Assembly: GCA_005281725.1 (NCBI GenBank)
Contig: SSBO01000009.1
Coordinates: 5,216,363 to 5,280,362, forward strand
Reading direction: 5' to 3'
DNA length: 64,000 bases
Source of the DNA: Wuchereria bancrofti
Taxonomy: Eukaryota > Nematoda > Chromadorea > Rhabditida > Onchocercidae
The notes beneath the pieces are model-generated. The model was not told where the DNA came from. It did not search any database and worked only from the letters and a program-made list of their open reading frames with translations. Below are positions 11,406 through 24,340 of this stretch, in pieces (within the stretch, counting starts at the first letter, position 1; every line of letters begins with the position of its first letter). The position numbers were made by a program, and so were the translations under genes.

Positions 11406-14400
11406 ATTGAATTTCCAACCACGAGTATTGAATATTCTTGCCTTTTGCCTAACTTATAATTCTAAATTATGAATTAAACCTTCATTTTCATCACTTGAAG
11501 CAAAGCGCTATTGTCACAGAAGCTCTATCGCATCACAAAATGTTTACTTTACTTTTTTACAATGTTTTCTCCAATAGCGGCAATTATAGCGTAGCATAAA
11601 TAATTCCCATCAAAATATTTTTGAAAGCAAAAGCAAGAAAGTTTGTTCATTCCATGGTTTAGATATTACTACTGCTGGGCCTTATTTTTCTCAAATCTTA
11701 ATAACAGTAACTGGTTGTTTATTTCATTACTACTACATAAACTTACTACCTTATGAAGTTTCCTTCAGATAGTAATAATCATGGATTTTTTTAAACTATG
11801 GCTTTTTAAAATATTATTATTATTGTTTTTTGAGTTGAAGAAATAGTCCTTTTATCACTGACTCAGTTTACTTTATTTTTAACAACTATATTTAGCTTGT
11901 TTTCGAAATAAGCAACTGTCTATTTCAGTTCACTGCTGATAAAATTTTGTTTGTAAAGTGCTCCACGGGTGAATTCTCTCTTTTATATATATATATTATA
12001 TATTAACGTATTATAACTCAATGTCGTGCTATTTCAACTAAGATTGATAATAATTTTTAGCAATAAATGAAAGTGATTTCGATCAAACTGCTTGCTCACT
12101 TTCATGAGTTGTTTGCATGCATTCATTTCAATAACTGGCAATGCATCATTGTTGCTTTTGATGTTTGGTGACAATGAATAATAAAATTGACCGTTGATGT
12201 AGTTTGCAGAATTATACATGAAAGACTGATTAAGCGAATGAGAGCAGTAATAAAATTAAGACAAGAAATATAACGATTTCAGACGTGAGAAGTTCAGATC
12301 GTTCTCATTTTTGAACCCTATCGAAAGACTGTGTTCCTTCGGTTTGGAGATCAATCAGCTCACCCGCTCCGCAGAGACAAACTTGTTTTGTTGTTGTCGT
12401 CATCTATTACTCCTCCCAACTTCAAATTTTGTCCCCCGCAATTCATCCATTTTGCCTCTTTTCGTCATCCATCCCGGTCAAAGATACGATGTCTCATTTT
12501 TCGTCGATTACTTTGAAAGTTTTTGAACTGTATTGTTTTTCGCTGGAAATGAATGTTGAAGTGTCACACCATTCAATAGTCATGGTCAGTACGTTAATGC
12601 TCATGCTGCTGACTTTTATTCATTTCTTATAGATTTGCAACATCCCATGTATCTTGTAGATGATATTTCAATAAAATTTCATTTAGGAATTCTACTACTT
12701 CAATTGTGCTGAAAGTTTAAAACCAAAATTTGAAGTGCTTCCATCCATCGAATATAAAAAGTGTAAATTGCTTCAAAAGAAATTATTATATCTATCAAAA
12801 TTCTATTTCTGAAGAACAATGACGAAAAGACAAGTCGTTATAAATTTATCTTTTATGAATGGAATTGTTTTATATTCATGTGTACATTGAAACAAAGGTA
12901 TTTTCAACATTCCAAGCCAATTAATTCAATTTCACCCATTGGCGCATAAAATATTTCATATTGTTCAAGCGATCATTGTGCTAGAAATGGCAATTTTCCC
13001 ACCGGTGGATTGTTAAATGGAATGTTTTCTTATTTCTCTGAAAATTAATTTTTCTTTTATCTCTTAAATTTCTTAAACTATAGGTTTATACTGCAGTGAG
13101 GTTGATGAATTTAAATTAAAATTATTTTTAACCCATTTATTTGCTCTTTTTTCCTTCCTTTTCTCTTTAGCTATTTTCCCACCAATATCAGCCTTAATTC
13201 TTTTTTTTTTCAAATACTTTCTTGAATAGATATTTGTGGATTGCTATTTCATAAATGGAAGTGAAAGCTTTCTTGCTAAAATCTGCAAAAACTCAAGAAT
13301 GGCATACATTTAACGAGAATCTGCTTTAAATAATTGCTAGCAAAGATGAACAATTGTCCAAAGAGACAAATGATGTGTTACCTTCGCGATCATTAAGATA
13401 ATTGCGACTAATTAAAAACGGGAAATGTTTATTGAATTATTCTATTTTGAAATAGATACTTTGGTAGCGTTTGGCTTGTATGAATCACAGTTTCTCAACA
13501 ATTATTATTGTTCAAAAAAGAAAAGTCTATCAAACATCTATCAAAGCACGTATCTAAATTGACATTTTTTTGCACTTTCATATTAAAGTTTTCAATTCTT
13601 TGCGGCAATTCTGAGTTTTCGAAAATCTTCAACTATATAGTCCTACATGTTTTTTTTTTTCACAAAATTAAATTTGTACATCTAAACACTGACTTCCTGC
13701 TTGTTTGATTTAATTGGACACCTTAAAGGAAGAAATTAGTCTAAGTTTAACCAATTGTTCCCAGCACAAAATTACATTAAAATAATTTTAATAAAGTTTT
13801 ATGAGATATGTAATCCAATTTTACACATTTTTGATCGAAGGAATGGAGAATAGAAGAAATTTGTAAAACTGTTTCTTTCAAAGGATGTTTTGTTCCTTTT
13901 CACAAAACATGGGAGATAAGGAGAAAATGTTTATTGGATTTTAATTTCAGTATTTTCATTCCAGTTGGCAAGTGATTGTGAACTTCTTGTCTTTCACAAT
14001 TTAAAAAGTAGTTCAGGAATTATCAAAATGAATTATTACACCGCTAAAATATTATAAAATATTTGAAGAGCACTGCTAATATAAAAACGTTCAATTTTTT
14101 CCTTGTTTTATGTAAGTAATCATTCGTCTTTCAGCACTAATCAATAGTTTAAAGTAATGTATTACGTAAGAACTGTTCAGGTAATGGAATTTTTTTAAAT
14201 TAATTTTCTTGCTTGATTTCGCCATCAGATGAAAAGTCATGTTATTACAGAAATGATTTAATATTGTGTACAGTCTTCTGGTTTTAAAGTCAAAATTGCT
14301 GTATTTTTTTTCAAGAAACGGAAATTCTACTCTTTTCATTTTTTATGATTAGAAGAAGAGTAACTTAACTTGGAAATGCGTTTTTTGAAGCTACTTCAAG

Positions 14401-15408
14401 CAATAAAACAAGTGTACGAAAAAATAAACATTTGAAGATACAATGCTCATTATTTGTAGACAAAAAAGTTTTTCTTGTAATTTAGAGATTAAATTTAAGA
14501 AAGTTCGAGAAAGTTTAAGTATTAAACTAATTGGTTTAATCTTATATAATGCTTATAAAATTCCGAATTAATCTGCCATTAGATTAAATATCTTTGGACA
14601 GGAACTGCGATAATATCAGTATAAGAAATAATAGCAGAAATTGTTCAACAACGAAAATATCTCTTTTAGTGAAACTAAAAATTTTCTGTGTATTATTCAT
14701 GAATTTTCATTTCATGCGCTATTTATTGTCATCTTTTACAGTATGCCCATAACTATGTGTTCCATTCTCTTCAGCAATCATTAAATTACACACTCTCAAC
14801 TTTTTAATTATCAATGCATTTCAAGAAAAAGTCGCGTGCTAAATAAAATTAAAAAACTGGGAGTTTTTTTAAAGAAAATTTCTTTTTTGTAGATAAAGGA
14901 TTGTATTAAAGCTTGGTTACATGTATTATAAAAAAAGAAATGTTAGCTTCCCATTTTCTAAAACCTTTCGCTATCCGTTTTCATCATGCAATCTCATGAA
15001 CGGAATATTTATTTTACTCTGATATGAAAATATTTTAAGCATAACTATTATAGAGCGTTTGTATTTTTTAATTTCGAAGCCAACGATTAAATATGTGAGT
15101 TTGTTTGTCTTCAGCCAGTGATATCATCGTCGTGTTGTTGTCCTTGCTGATTAAGCATTTTATTAAAAAATTTTTAGACAAATCGACTTTTGCTATTCTA
15201 ATATATGAAAGAAAATATGCGTTAGGTGTTTTAGTGAGGAGAACAAACTGAGAGCGATGAATTTGATAATACGTTAAATGATTTGTTTACTGAAAAATCA
15301 TCCTCCAGGCGATGAATTCGGATCATACACTTCTAACAATGTTGCTTTCTGCAATTGAATTCGTCAGAGGAGGAACAAATCCGAGCAAATTTTATTCTAC
15401 GTTTGGAA
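11406..15408. other. Intergenic, no gene recognised
   Basis: AT-rich, with a short TA run at about 11983-12001. A stretch at about 12311-12632 is less AT-rich and open in all three plus-strand frames for 60-70 codons each, but none of the translations resembles a known family or has clear splice sites. Otherwise nothing is recognised. Confidence 0.45.
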
Positions 15409-17394
15409 ATGGCATGTATTATCATCAAAGTGATTTTTCTGCTCACAGTAGTTTTTTGTAAGTTTTGTAATAAGCATAATCTGAGACAATTTGGTCGCTC
15501 CATAACCACTCCAAAAATATCATTAGCTAAACAATTGGGGAGTTGCTTCTTTAATCCAAGATCAAACGCATGGTATGTTTTTGATTTTTTCTTGGAAAAC
15601 ATTATTTTGCTATACTTTAAAAAAGAAGCCAAAATGAGAAAGAATGGATACCTATGATTTTCATAATCTTTCATTCTTAATACATACTGAGAATTTCAAG
15701 ATGATTTCGCTCTCAGATGAAGTCAACGTTTCATATTTTACTTACTATACGCCGTGGAAGCATTGGTTCTGTTGTTATAGAAAATTACGCGATTATCTAC
15801 GATCAGCCGGTGTTGCAAGAAATGACTCGCTAAGGATCATCTTAAGTAATGGCGATATTCCAGTTGGTCATTATGATCTTAAATATCAGTTACATGCTTA
15901 TGAAAATGTCACTGAACAGCCCAAAACGGGAAAATTATGCCACTTAAAAGTCTTCGAGATTAAGGTGACCTCTTTGCTCACATTGTCATAGAATTAAAAC
16001 TGAACTTACTTTTATAGTTAATATTTCACATATAGCAGATTAATACGACAATACATGTGATTGAGGAAAGAAATCGTGAAGAATTAAAAATGCAAGTGGA
16101 ATGGAATAAAATGTGAAGCAATTATAAAGCAACCTGCACGTTGATGATATTACAGTAGTTTCAATTAAAGGTCACTACTGATGAAGATACTGTTAGTCTT
16201 GACGTAAGCACGATATATGTTAAACAGCTGCTAGTTACTCTTCTAGAAATAACAGTCAGGAATACATGTTCAATACTAGCCTAGAATCTAGGCAGACATG
16301 AGGGGAAAAACAAACTCGAACATCGTGGGAAAGTAGAAATTCTCAAAAATTAGTAAATAAGCTATATATTCAAAATTCAAGTCTTCACTCCTAATTCATT
16401 ATTGATTTTCAACGATGTAAAATTGCAATTGCTCTTAACAATCGAAAAAAGTTAAAAAATTTTGAACAAATACTATAGACACCACAATTCTTTCCAAACA
16501 ATATTTTCTCACGAGTAATTGATAAAAGATATCGCATATTTAAAATAATTAAGTCACGAAAATATGGGACTACTATTTTAGATGATAGTAAGCACAAGCT
16601 CGTTTTTAAGTCCTATGGATTAATTTTAATCAATGCGTTAACCATGGTAGTTAGAGGTCGACATTGTTGCTAGTGTACTACTGACAACTAAAAATAAAAA
16701 AGCACTCGAATTAAAAAGCGAAATAAGTAATATAAAAAAACGAAATAAGTAAATCTAAGAACACTTGTGATTACAGGAACTAAGCAATATTTTTATCGAG
16801 GATTCAGAAAAGCCAGTGAATCATATTTATTGGATATGTCCATCCTATGCTTGGTGTTGTGGTGCGGAATGTTGCCAGCATTACTACAGGTAAACTTGCT
16901 AGGATCACTCACAAATTTTTTCATTTAGTTTCGAGCAAAATCTAGAAAAATAACCATAATGGGATAACGACCATAGATCAGTTCGGGAATCGGATCTACA
17001 AATATCTTTCTGTTCTTCAGAACAGGGAACTTCTCATTGGTTAAACAGTCTTATGACTAGATTGTCATTTACTAATTTCGTTTTTATTTCGTTTCCCCTT
17101 TGGTTTCGCTTTTGAGTTCCGGTTTTTCTAGTTTAACTTTGTAAATTTGATTTCTTTGTGAAAATACGGTAGCATGAAACAGTATACATAATTTATAGAG
17201 ATCCATGGCCATTACTCGGGCCAGATTTTTATGAACTAATTGCTGCGGCATCAGTTTTTGCTAGTCTGTTGGTCATTCCTGAACTGTATCGTCGATGGCG
17301 ACAACGCAAGATAGACAATGAATCAGTGCTGACAGTTTCTGAAGAGAATTCTGCACAAATCATAGATCCAGAAAAGGCACACTTCATAGTATAG
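15409..17394 (+). CDS. Predicted type I single-pass membrane protein with CCGxxCC motif
   Basis: Four exons: 15409-15457, 15717-15964, 16777-16889, 17199-17394. They join in frame to 201 aa. Exon 1 is a classic signal peptide (MACIIIKVIFLLTVVF) followed by a strong GTAAGT donor. The extracellular part holds a WKHWFCCYRK segment and a lone cysteine (KLCHLK). It ends in a cysteine-dense juxtamembrane block, WICPSYAWCCGAECC, at about residues 118-132. One hydrophobic helix follows (about 147-168, FYELIAAASVFASLLVIPELY region), then a basic stop-transfer RRWRQRK and a short cytoplasmic tail of about 30 residues. The C-P-x4-CCGxxCC-then-TM layout recalls the broad class of Shisa/WBP1/VOPP1-like cysteine-rich adaptors, but I cannot assign it. 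Alternative: ORF 15409 reading straight through to about 15555, which then lacks an in-frame join to exon 2. Confidence 0.72.
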
Positions 17395-18067
17395 CATGCC
17401 TACATTGCAGTGCAGACTTCAGTATTTTAAGATAACAGGGAACTTATCTGGTCGCTAAATAGCTGTTCTAAGTTTACGCTCCAGGAAAGATAAACATTTC
17501 TATTAGCTTTTGTTATTGCTGAAGCATCTCGGGAAAAATCTCTTAATCAGAAATTAAATAAATTGGAATTTACTCGATATCATTCAGATCTGATGTAGAA
17601 TGGGAATTTTTCATCGAATCTTGTTCCGCTAGCCAGTGAGCCTCATTACTTCAACGGAGGGACTGTATAATAAACAGGCGATCGCAGAATCAGTCCTCAA
17701 TACGAGCGTCAACAGTTTTGAAAACACAGGATTGAAGCTGTTACTGGTGGGAAGTATGAGTGAGAAGGGAGGTCAGTTCTTTCGGCTCTGTCACAGAAGC
17801 GCCGAACTGTGGGGTACTTTCACCGTAAATGAGTGAGTAGTGAAATGATAGAAGAGAAATAAAATGGCTTTGGAAGAGGTCTTTAAAAGATGGAAGGAAA
17901 ACTGATGCTATATTGTGAGGAAGGAATGAAAAATATTGTGCAAACAATGAAGTGTATAACGATGAAAATGAGAAGGTTAGGACAGGTGAATGTCGCATGC
18001 TAATTAGAAGTGCAGGTGAAGTGACATGATAATGTAGTACTGATGATCGGATGGTAAACGAGGAGGT
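17395..18067. other. Convergent intergenic region
   Basis: This spacer lies between the stop of the CCGxxCC membrane-protein gene (plus) and the stop of the G alpha gene (minus), and presumably holds both 3' UTRs. A 66-codon open frame at 17636-17836 and its antisense shadow show no family signature. Confidence 0.5.
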
Positions 18068-21000
18068 TCAGTACAGTCCACATCCTCGCAAATTGGCCTG
18101 AATAACCATGTCGATAACACTGTCCAAAATCATTTGCACTTGATTCGTATCTGTCGCACATGTTTGATGTGTGTAAATCGTTTTTTCTGGATTTGTATTT
18201 AGAGCTTCGAACTTCTCTTCGATAAATCGTACCGAGTCATCATAGGTTTGCGGACCTTTAAACAAGATTTGTAATGGTTTTTAATCTGTGATACTCTCCG
18301 AATCCTTTATAATTTTTTCTTCTCAATTCAAAGTTCCTTTAATCAAACGACACATTCAGTCAAATCAAAAATTATTAGCTATATTGAAATTAAATTATGA
18401 GATTACTTAGAAAAGATTTCCTTAATTACTCTTAATTCAGCTTGTTCGTGTTTTTTCAAATAGATAATCTGTTGAGAAAAGCAGAAAGTCAATTTGATAT
18501 GCTTCATTTCTAAAATTTGGATTTAAATACTAAATGGACTAAACGAACCGTTATACTCGGGAAAAGCAATTTTGATCGAAACCCGTTTAATCTTCTCAGC
18601 AAATAAATCTTTTTTGTTCAGGAATAAAATTATTGATGTATTGATAAACCACCGACTATTACATATCGATTCAAATAATCGTAAACTTTCGACCATACGA
18701 TTCTGGATGAAAAGAAATGTCTGTGACATTAAAAAAATCTTGATCAATTATTAAGCTATCAATATACATTGTTTTATGATTGACTGCCAGAATTACTTGT
18801 TATGAAAAAAGAGAGAAAAAAAAGGAAAAAATTAATTATTTGAATGTTTTTAAAGGGTTCTATTAATTAAATTCTATTACTCTATTAGTTAAAGGGAAAA
18901 AATAGAATTTTTCACAAAGCTAAATTAAAGTAAACAGTCTAAGTTCAATTATTTAGATCGTTTATTTCGAAATGTAACTGATATCACCATCTTTAGATGC
19001 TCCGAAGCTAGCATTATTTAATTATCAAATAACTTTCAATGATGCTCTAGATTTAGATAGTGTTACCAGTGTTAGTTTCAAGCTTGAACTTCGGCCTGTA
19101 TCTTACAAAGTATGAAAAGTTTCATTGCGTTCTAAAAAATTCTTAAAAAAATTCTATTTTTTCCCTTTAACTAATAGAGTGGAAGACTAACAAATAAAGG
19201 CTTAAAAAAAATTTCGGTGAGTAAGAAAAAATAAAAACGTGGGAGTGTGCACACACAGTGATAAGTTGAGATAATTAAAAGATAACTAAATAAAATAGAA
19301 TTCGTCATAAAAACAGTATACTAGAAGAACTGAAACAAAGTAGGAAAGAAAACTTTAAAGTTTTAGGTTAATCAGTTTCGCTAAAAACAAGTATATACAT
19401 CTTTGTCATATTCCCAAGATATAATTTTGATCAAATAAGAAATGACTTTGAGATGATTGTTTTACTGATGCATATTTAATCAAAGAAGTATTAGCATATG
19501 ACTATTGCTAAAGGAGCTTTCGTAATAATTACGAAGAATTCAATAATTCAAAATATCATGGACAAACTATTCGGAATTCGGAACATTTGCTGATTGTTTT
19601 ACCATGGAATTTACCATGGAATGGAATTTCAGATTCAAGTTTGTCAAAAAAAAGAAAAATATCTATGTTCCTTTTTATCTCCTCTCTTTGATTTTTTTTT
19701 TGAGAATGTAGGGAGGAAGAAGAGCGGAAGTCGATTTTCATTTAAAATTATAACCGAACCGTAAAAACCATTTCAGTGAATCGATGAATGAATGAATGTA
19801 ATGTTACAAATCATTTCTTTGCATTACTATTTCGAGATTTTTGATTTTTATAATTAGAGAATAATTAAATTAAATTATTAGTTTCATGGTCTATGCCCAA
19901 ATTTAACTTATAACATTTTATTCATAACTACGACCTCTTTCGAAGTTATACATAAAATATTGTCTGAGTGGATTAATTTTGCCCAAGTAGTACTACAATT
20001 TGATTTATTGTGTAAATCCCTGATAGCATATTTCTTTATTCTAGTTGGTATCTTTTTTTGTTGTTGAATTTAAGTTTGAAAAAGCAATTGTAGGGAAGCT
20101 TCTAAACAAGCTGTATATTCTGCAACTTCTCATCCAGTGTAGGAAATGAATTGGTTAATGTGAACGGGTCGTTATAATTTTGCAGAGATTTGGTGCCATT
20201 TGTTTAGAAGAGAATAATTATGGAAATCTACTGCTGCGGAGAAATATTTTTGTAATACATTCTTTTCCATATATTCCTATTTTATCTAATTATTAAAGTA
20301 ATTGAACAAATTATTTTGCCTGTGTTATAAATGAATTTTAGTTTAATTTGATAATTTGTTCTGTTAATGAAAATAAACCTTTTGATATATTTGCTCCCAA
20401 AAAGCACTGCACAAAAAAAAAGAAATTCAGATTTTATACATATTAAAGAAAGAAAAGTTATCATAATTAGAGGATGCTGACGTCTAGCAAAAAATTAATA
20501 TAAAAAAAACAGTGGGAACTTTTAGGAAAGACGAAGAACAATTACCGTAGTTTCGTCCTCAAAAAGCACTTGATCATACTGACTAATTGCTGCAATGAAT
20601 ATAATTGCATTGACATCTTCAAAGCAATGAATCCATTTCTTACGCTCCGAGCGCTGTCCGCCAACATCAAAAATTCTGAAAATTATTCTAACAAATCAAT
20701 AAAAAAAAGTTTCGAAAACATAAAGAAAACTAGAAGATTAATGAGCAATTTTTTAAAATACTGCTTGCTATAAAAAAGATAAAAGGAGAGGTTTAAATAT
20801 GCTGTCCATTTCTTGAAGCGAAAAGAAAAGTGACTATGTAATTAAATGAAAAATAAATGGTAAACAATCGGCTTGGAAACACTTGAAAAATCAAGTTTGT
20901 GGAAGAAAGTTATACCGAAAATCAACATTTTTCATTTTGAATTTCACTTCCACAATGCCTGTTGTCTTAATTCGACTGAGCAAAATATCTTGTTCGGTAG

Positions 21001-22572
21001 GTTTATAGCCCGGAAATGAAACTCGATCTACAGAATCCAGAAAACTGTAAAACAATCATCTTCGAAAGCGTTTTTACAGAATCGCTTGCATAAATTTGTT
21101 TTCATTTTCATTAGCAACAGATTTGTCAACTTTTAAAATACCGTGCAAAGCTTTGATTATTTATTTGTATTGATAATAGAATCACCGAAATATTAAATTA
21201 TAAACATGTGAGTTAGTTTTCACTGAGCTATTGTATTAATATCAACTTCATTTATACGTCAATATCAGTTAATGTGTCCTTTGATTTATTTTGCACATTC
21301 TCAAATACCATTGATCTTTGATCTTAGTCCTAATACACTTGAAGAAAAGCCTATTGCAACCGAAGGAAAATATGATCCAAATCAGAAATGTGATATTTAC
21401 TAAGCGGTGGATTCTGCCATCTGAAATTCATTTCCACGTTCGTATGCATCCTTACAAACTCCTTTATCAGCCCATAAATTTTTCAGTGCCGCAATTAACG
21501 CAGGTGTCAAAGGTTCTGATTCGCTACCTGCTTTAACGACATCCATTACAATGCGAGCATCAGCCTGCAAAACCTACTGAGAAATTAATTTTAAAAATTT
21601 AGGAATTTTTGTGAAATAAATTGGGTCAAGAACAACAAAAAAATATACCTATCGTTTTTATTCCCTATTCGATCAAGGCTATTTTATTGAAATTCAAAGT
21701 ATGAGTCTACGAAAACTTTATTCTTTATACAAAATCAAAACTTTCAATGGAATGAAATTAGCTGAAAAATTTTTTTGGTTACAAACGTACATCTCGTTCA
21801 GAATTCTCAAATGGAATATTTAGCTTTTTCATGCCCCTTAAAATAGAAGCCATTCCTTGTACTATATTGTTATAAATCACTGTTTTCTGCTGATTAATTT
21901 CCTCATCAGTGAATCCATGAGCGTGTAATAATCTGAATAATATAATCTTATTTAAAAAGATATTCAAATTTACAAAAAATTTTAACTGTCATGACGGTTT
22001 GAATAATAGAAACAATTTTGAGCTTAGCTTTGAATTTAAATTCAATTAAATTACCTGCACATAAGAAAGCATATCTCTGACCTAAAGTTTTGCTCATTGA
22101 AGATCATACTTCATCCTCTGCTAAAGTTATAATAGAGGGCGCTCCTCAACTTACCTCATCTGTTTAAGAATTGTACTTTTGCCGCATTCACCAGGTCCTG
22201 AAAATTATTCTAATTATTGATTTCATGGAATCATGAAATGTGAATACTTTAATGAATCATTCCTTGACTTCTACGACTTCTCAGAAAGTCATCATTACTA
22301 TAATTTTGATGTGATACAAAATGGCTCGTTTTAAATCAACAATATGGCCCTAATCATCATTAATGGATGTCTGTATTAATCGAAATAATTCAGCTACATA
22401 AGCAGCGCTCTTCAAATCACTTAGAAAAAAATTTAATTAATTACAGCAACCAACCTAAAAGCAGTAATTTTACAGTATTCTGCTGTGCAGTACGACCTTG
22501 AATCATTTCTCGATCAATTGCTCTGCTCTTTGCGACCATCGTTTTTTCTTCTTGACTTTGACATATTCCCAT
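18068..22572 (-). CDS. Heterotrimeric G protein alpha subunit, Gi/o-like
   Basis: Eight exons on the minus strand: 22572-22455, 22197-22155, 21932-21791, 21564-21410, 21044-20916, 20675-20546, 18702-18549, 18255-18068. They give 352 aa, the family's normal length. The N-terminus MGICQSQ carries the Gly2 myristoylation and Cys4 palmitoylation signals. GTPase motifs are all present: P-loop GPGECGKST, switch I arginine in [13 protein letters not shown], switch [22 protein letters not shown] (LFLNKKDLF) and TCAT. The C-terminus LRGCGLY has the cysteine four from the end that pertussis toxin modifies in Gi/o, which suggests Gi/o-type receptor coupling. The N-terminus reminds me of the C. elegans GPA-7 type, but orthology is not established. 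The P-loop has Pro where almost all G alphas have Ala. Intron 6 (18703-20545) is 1.8 kb and hosts a fold-back element. Confidence 0.97.
18879..19180. mobile_element. Fold-back / MITE-like element with 34-bp terminal inverted repeats
   Basis: The left arm at 18879-18912 (starting ACTCTATTAGTTAAAGGG) is an exact reverse complement of the right arm at 19147-19180 over 34 bp. The interior, about 235 bp, has partial self-complementarity: the ATCACCATCTTTAGATGCTC region near 18980 against the AATGATGCTCTAGATTTAGATAG region near 19038. The whole unit could therefore fold into a long hairpin. It encodes no protein, which fits a non-autonomous DNA element. No target-site duplication was obvious. It sits in the large sixth intron of the G alpha gene. 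Confidence 0.7.
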
Positions 22573-24190
22573 TTTACAGCGATTTTTATTAAGGAAAGAA
22601 AATAGGTGCAGTGAAACTAATTAAGGAACAATAATAATCGATTTAGCTCAATTTTACATTTAAAATGCACAATAAGATTCTGATACATAGATGGAACGCC
22701 ATGACTGCATGATCGAAGACTCTGTTATTTACATATTCATCTCACAGTTTGAAAAAATTAATTGAGAAATAACGCATTTCTTGTTCAATTTATTCAAGAA
22801 TTTTTGATAAATCTTTGGCCATAACCAGCTTTGAACATCGCATAATTCATTTGAAACCAGGAAGAATTCAAATTGCAATTTAAATAATGTCAAAAATATT
22901 GTTTGCATCTAAGTTTGAAATGAATTTCGTTCACTTCATCTTTCCTTCGCTCGATTTTTTCTGTCGTACAAATCGTACAAAATAATGCTCTCGTTGATTG
23001 AAATACAATTCGAAATGACTGGAAGATTTGGTGCATCTATCGGCGAAGAAACTTGGTGTTATTCTTTTAGTATAATCGTAGGATATCTTAGATATCTCAG
23101 TTCAAGTGCAATGGAAACTGTACTGTTTTCTGCGCTGATAAGTAACAGATAAGTAATACAGATTAAAGAACTTTCAAGATCAGATGTATTTGCAATCGGT
23201 ACTATATAATTATTGATGCTATCAATTTTACTTCAAAATAATTAAGTATATGCCATTTTGTATGCTTTATGAAATTCATGATAATTCGATCCACAAATTC
23301 GGAAGTGTAGATCTTTTCAGAAATGAGGAAAATTATTTCCGCATAAATTCCTTTCCATAAATTTGTAATAATATTTAACTTTTAGCTCAAAATCCAACTA
23401 TAATTTGAGTTTAGAAGCGTTAAATAGTCCTCGTAAACGAACTGCCTTAAGTTAACATAAAATTCATTCTGCTAGTTCTAATATGATCGAAAGGAAAAAA
23501 GAATAAAATTGAAAAAATACTTTTGATTTTAAACAGTTAAACAAGTTCATTTGATTTGGAAACACAACAGTTACATCCCTAGATATGATTGTCATTTTAA
23601 AAAGTATAAACTGTATTTTATTTCTTTCAAATAAATTTAACTTTCAGGTAGGAAGAAAAAATCGGAAGTTGATTCTTGATAAACATTGATACTACTGAAA
23701 GTTCATTCGAAAACTAAAAAATATTTCTTTGGAATTAAAAAAATCCAAATATGAAAGGAAGTTCTTTAATAAAAATAAATTATTTGTGACCAATGTATTC
23801 TGTAACATTACTTAAAACTGCGTATAATTTGACGATTAATGAAATTTAGCGAGGATCAATTTTGAAATTATGCCTACTTTGAGGAGGTTGTGCCACTTTC
23901 ACTTGGAAAGAAAGATAAAGGATGTAATTAAGGGGCAAAAATTGATGGCAATGATTACATTTTGCAGTATTCAGCTTTAAAAATTGATGATAATCTTCAA
24001 TGAAAATATTCAGTGATGGATTTATATGGGAATAAAGCAGCTGGAATGTTAGAGATGAATGGATAAAATTAAAAGCATTCAAGCGCTCAACCGAAAATTT
24101 TATGGGAATCCAATTTGAATCAGTATGAGACCGCAAACGTTTAAACTAATGAATGGCTTTCTAAGGCAAAAAATAAATTTAAAGAAATTC

Positions 24191-24340
24191 TTCTAATGAG
24201 CTAATTAATTAAAGCTTTCCGCATCAAAATTAAGTTATTTTTCTAATGAGCTAATTAGTTAAAGCTTTCCGCATCAAAATCAAGTTATTTTTCTAGTGAG
24301 CTAATTAACAAAAGGTTTCTGCACCGAAATTAAGTTATTA
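24191..24340. repeat. Tandem repeat, 3 x 50 bp
   Basis: Three head-to-tail copies of exactly 50 bp start at 24191, 24241 and 24291. Each begins TTCTARTGAGCTAATTA and ends AAGTTATTW. Copies 1 and 2 differ at two positions, and copy 3 is more diverged. No gene overlaps it. Confidence 0.95.

Noticed and set aside
12311..12632. Three overlapping plus-strand open frames
   Set aside because: All three frames are open with no family signal or splice context. This reflects local base composition rather than a gene.
15333..15674. 113-codon minus-strand frame
   Set aside because: It is antisense to the signal-peptide exon and first intron of the CCGxxCC membrane-protein gene and has no features of its own.
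23846..24136. Minus-strand 96-codon frame
   Set aside because: No recognisable domain, no splice consensus, and it borders repeat-rich intergenic DNA.
24191..24340. CRISPR-like direct repeats
   Set aside because: The repeats abut without spacers and the genome is eukaryotic, so this is an ordinary tandem repeat.
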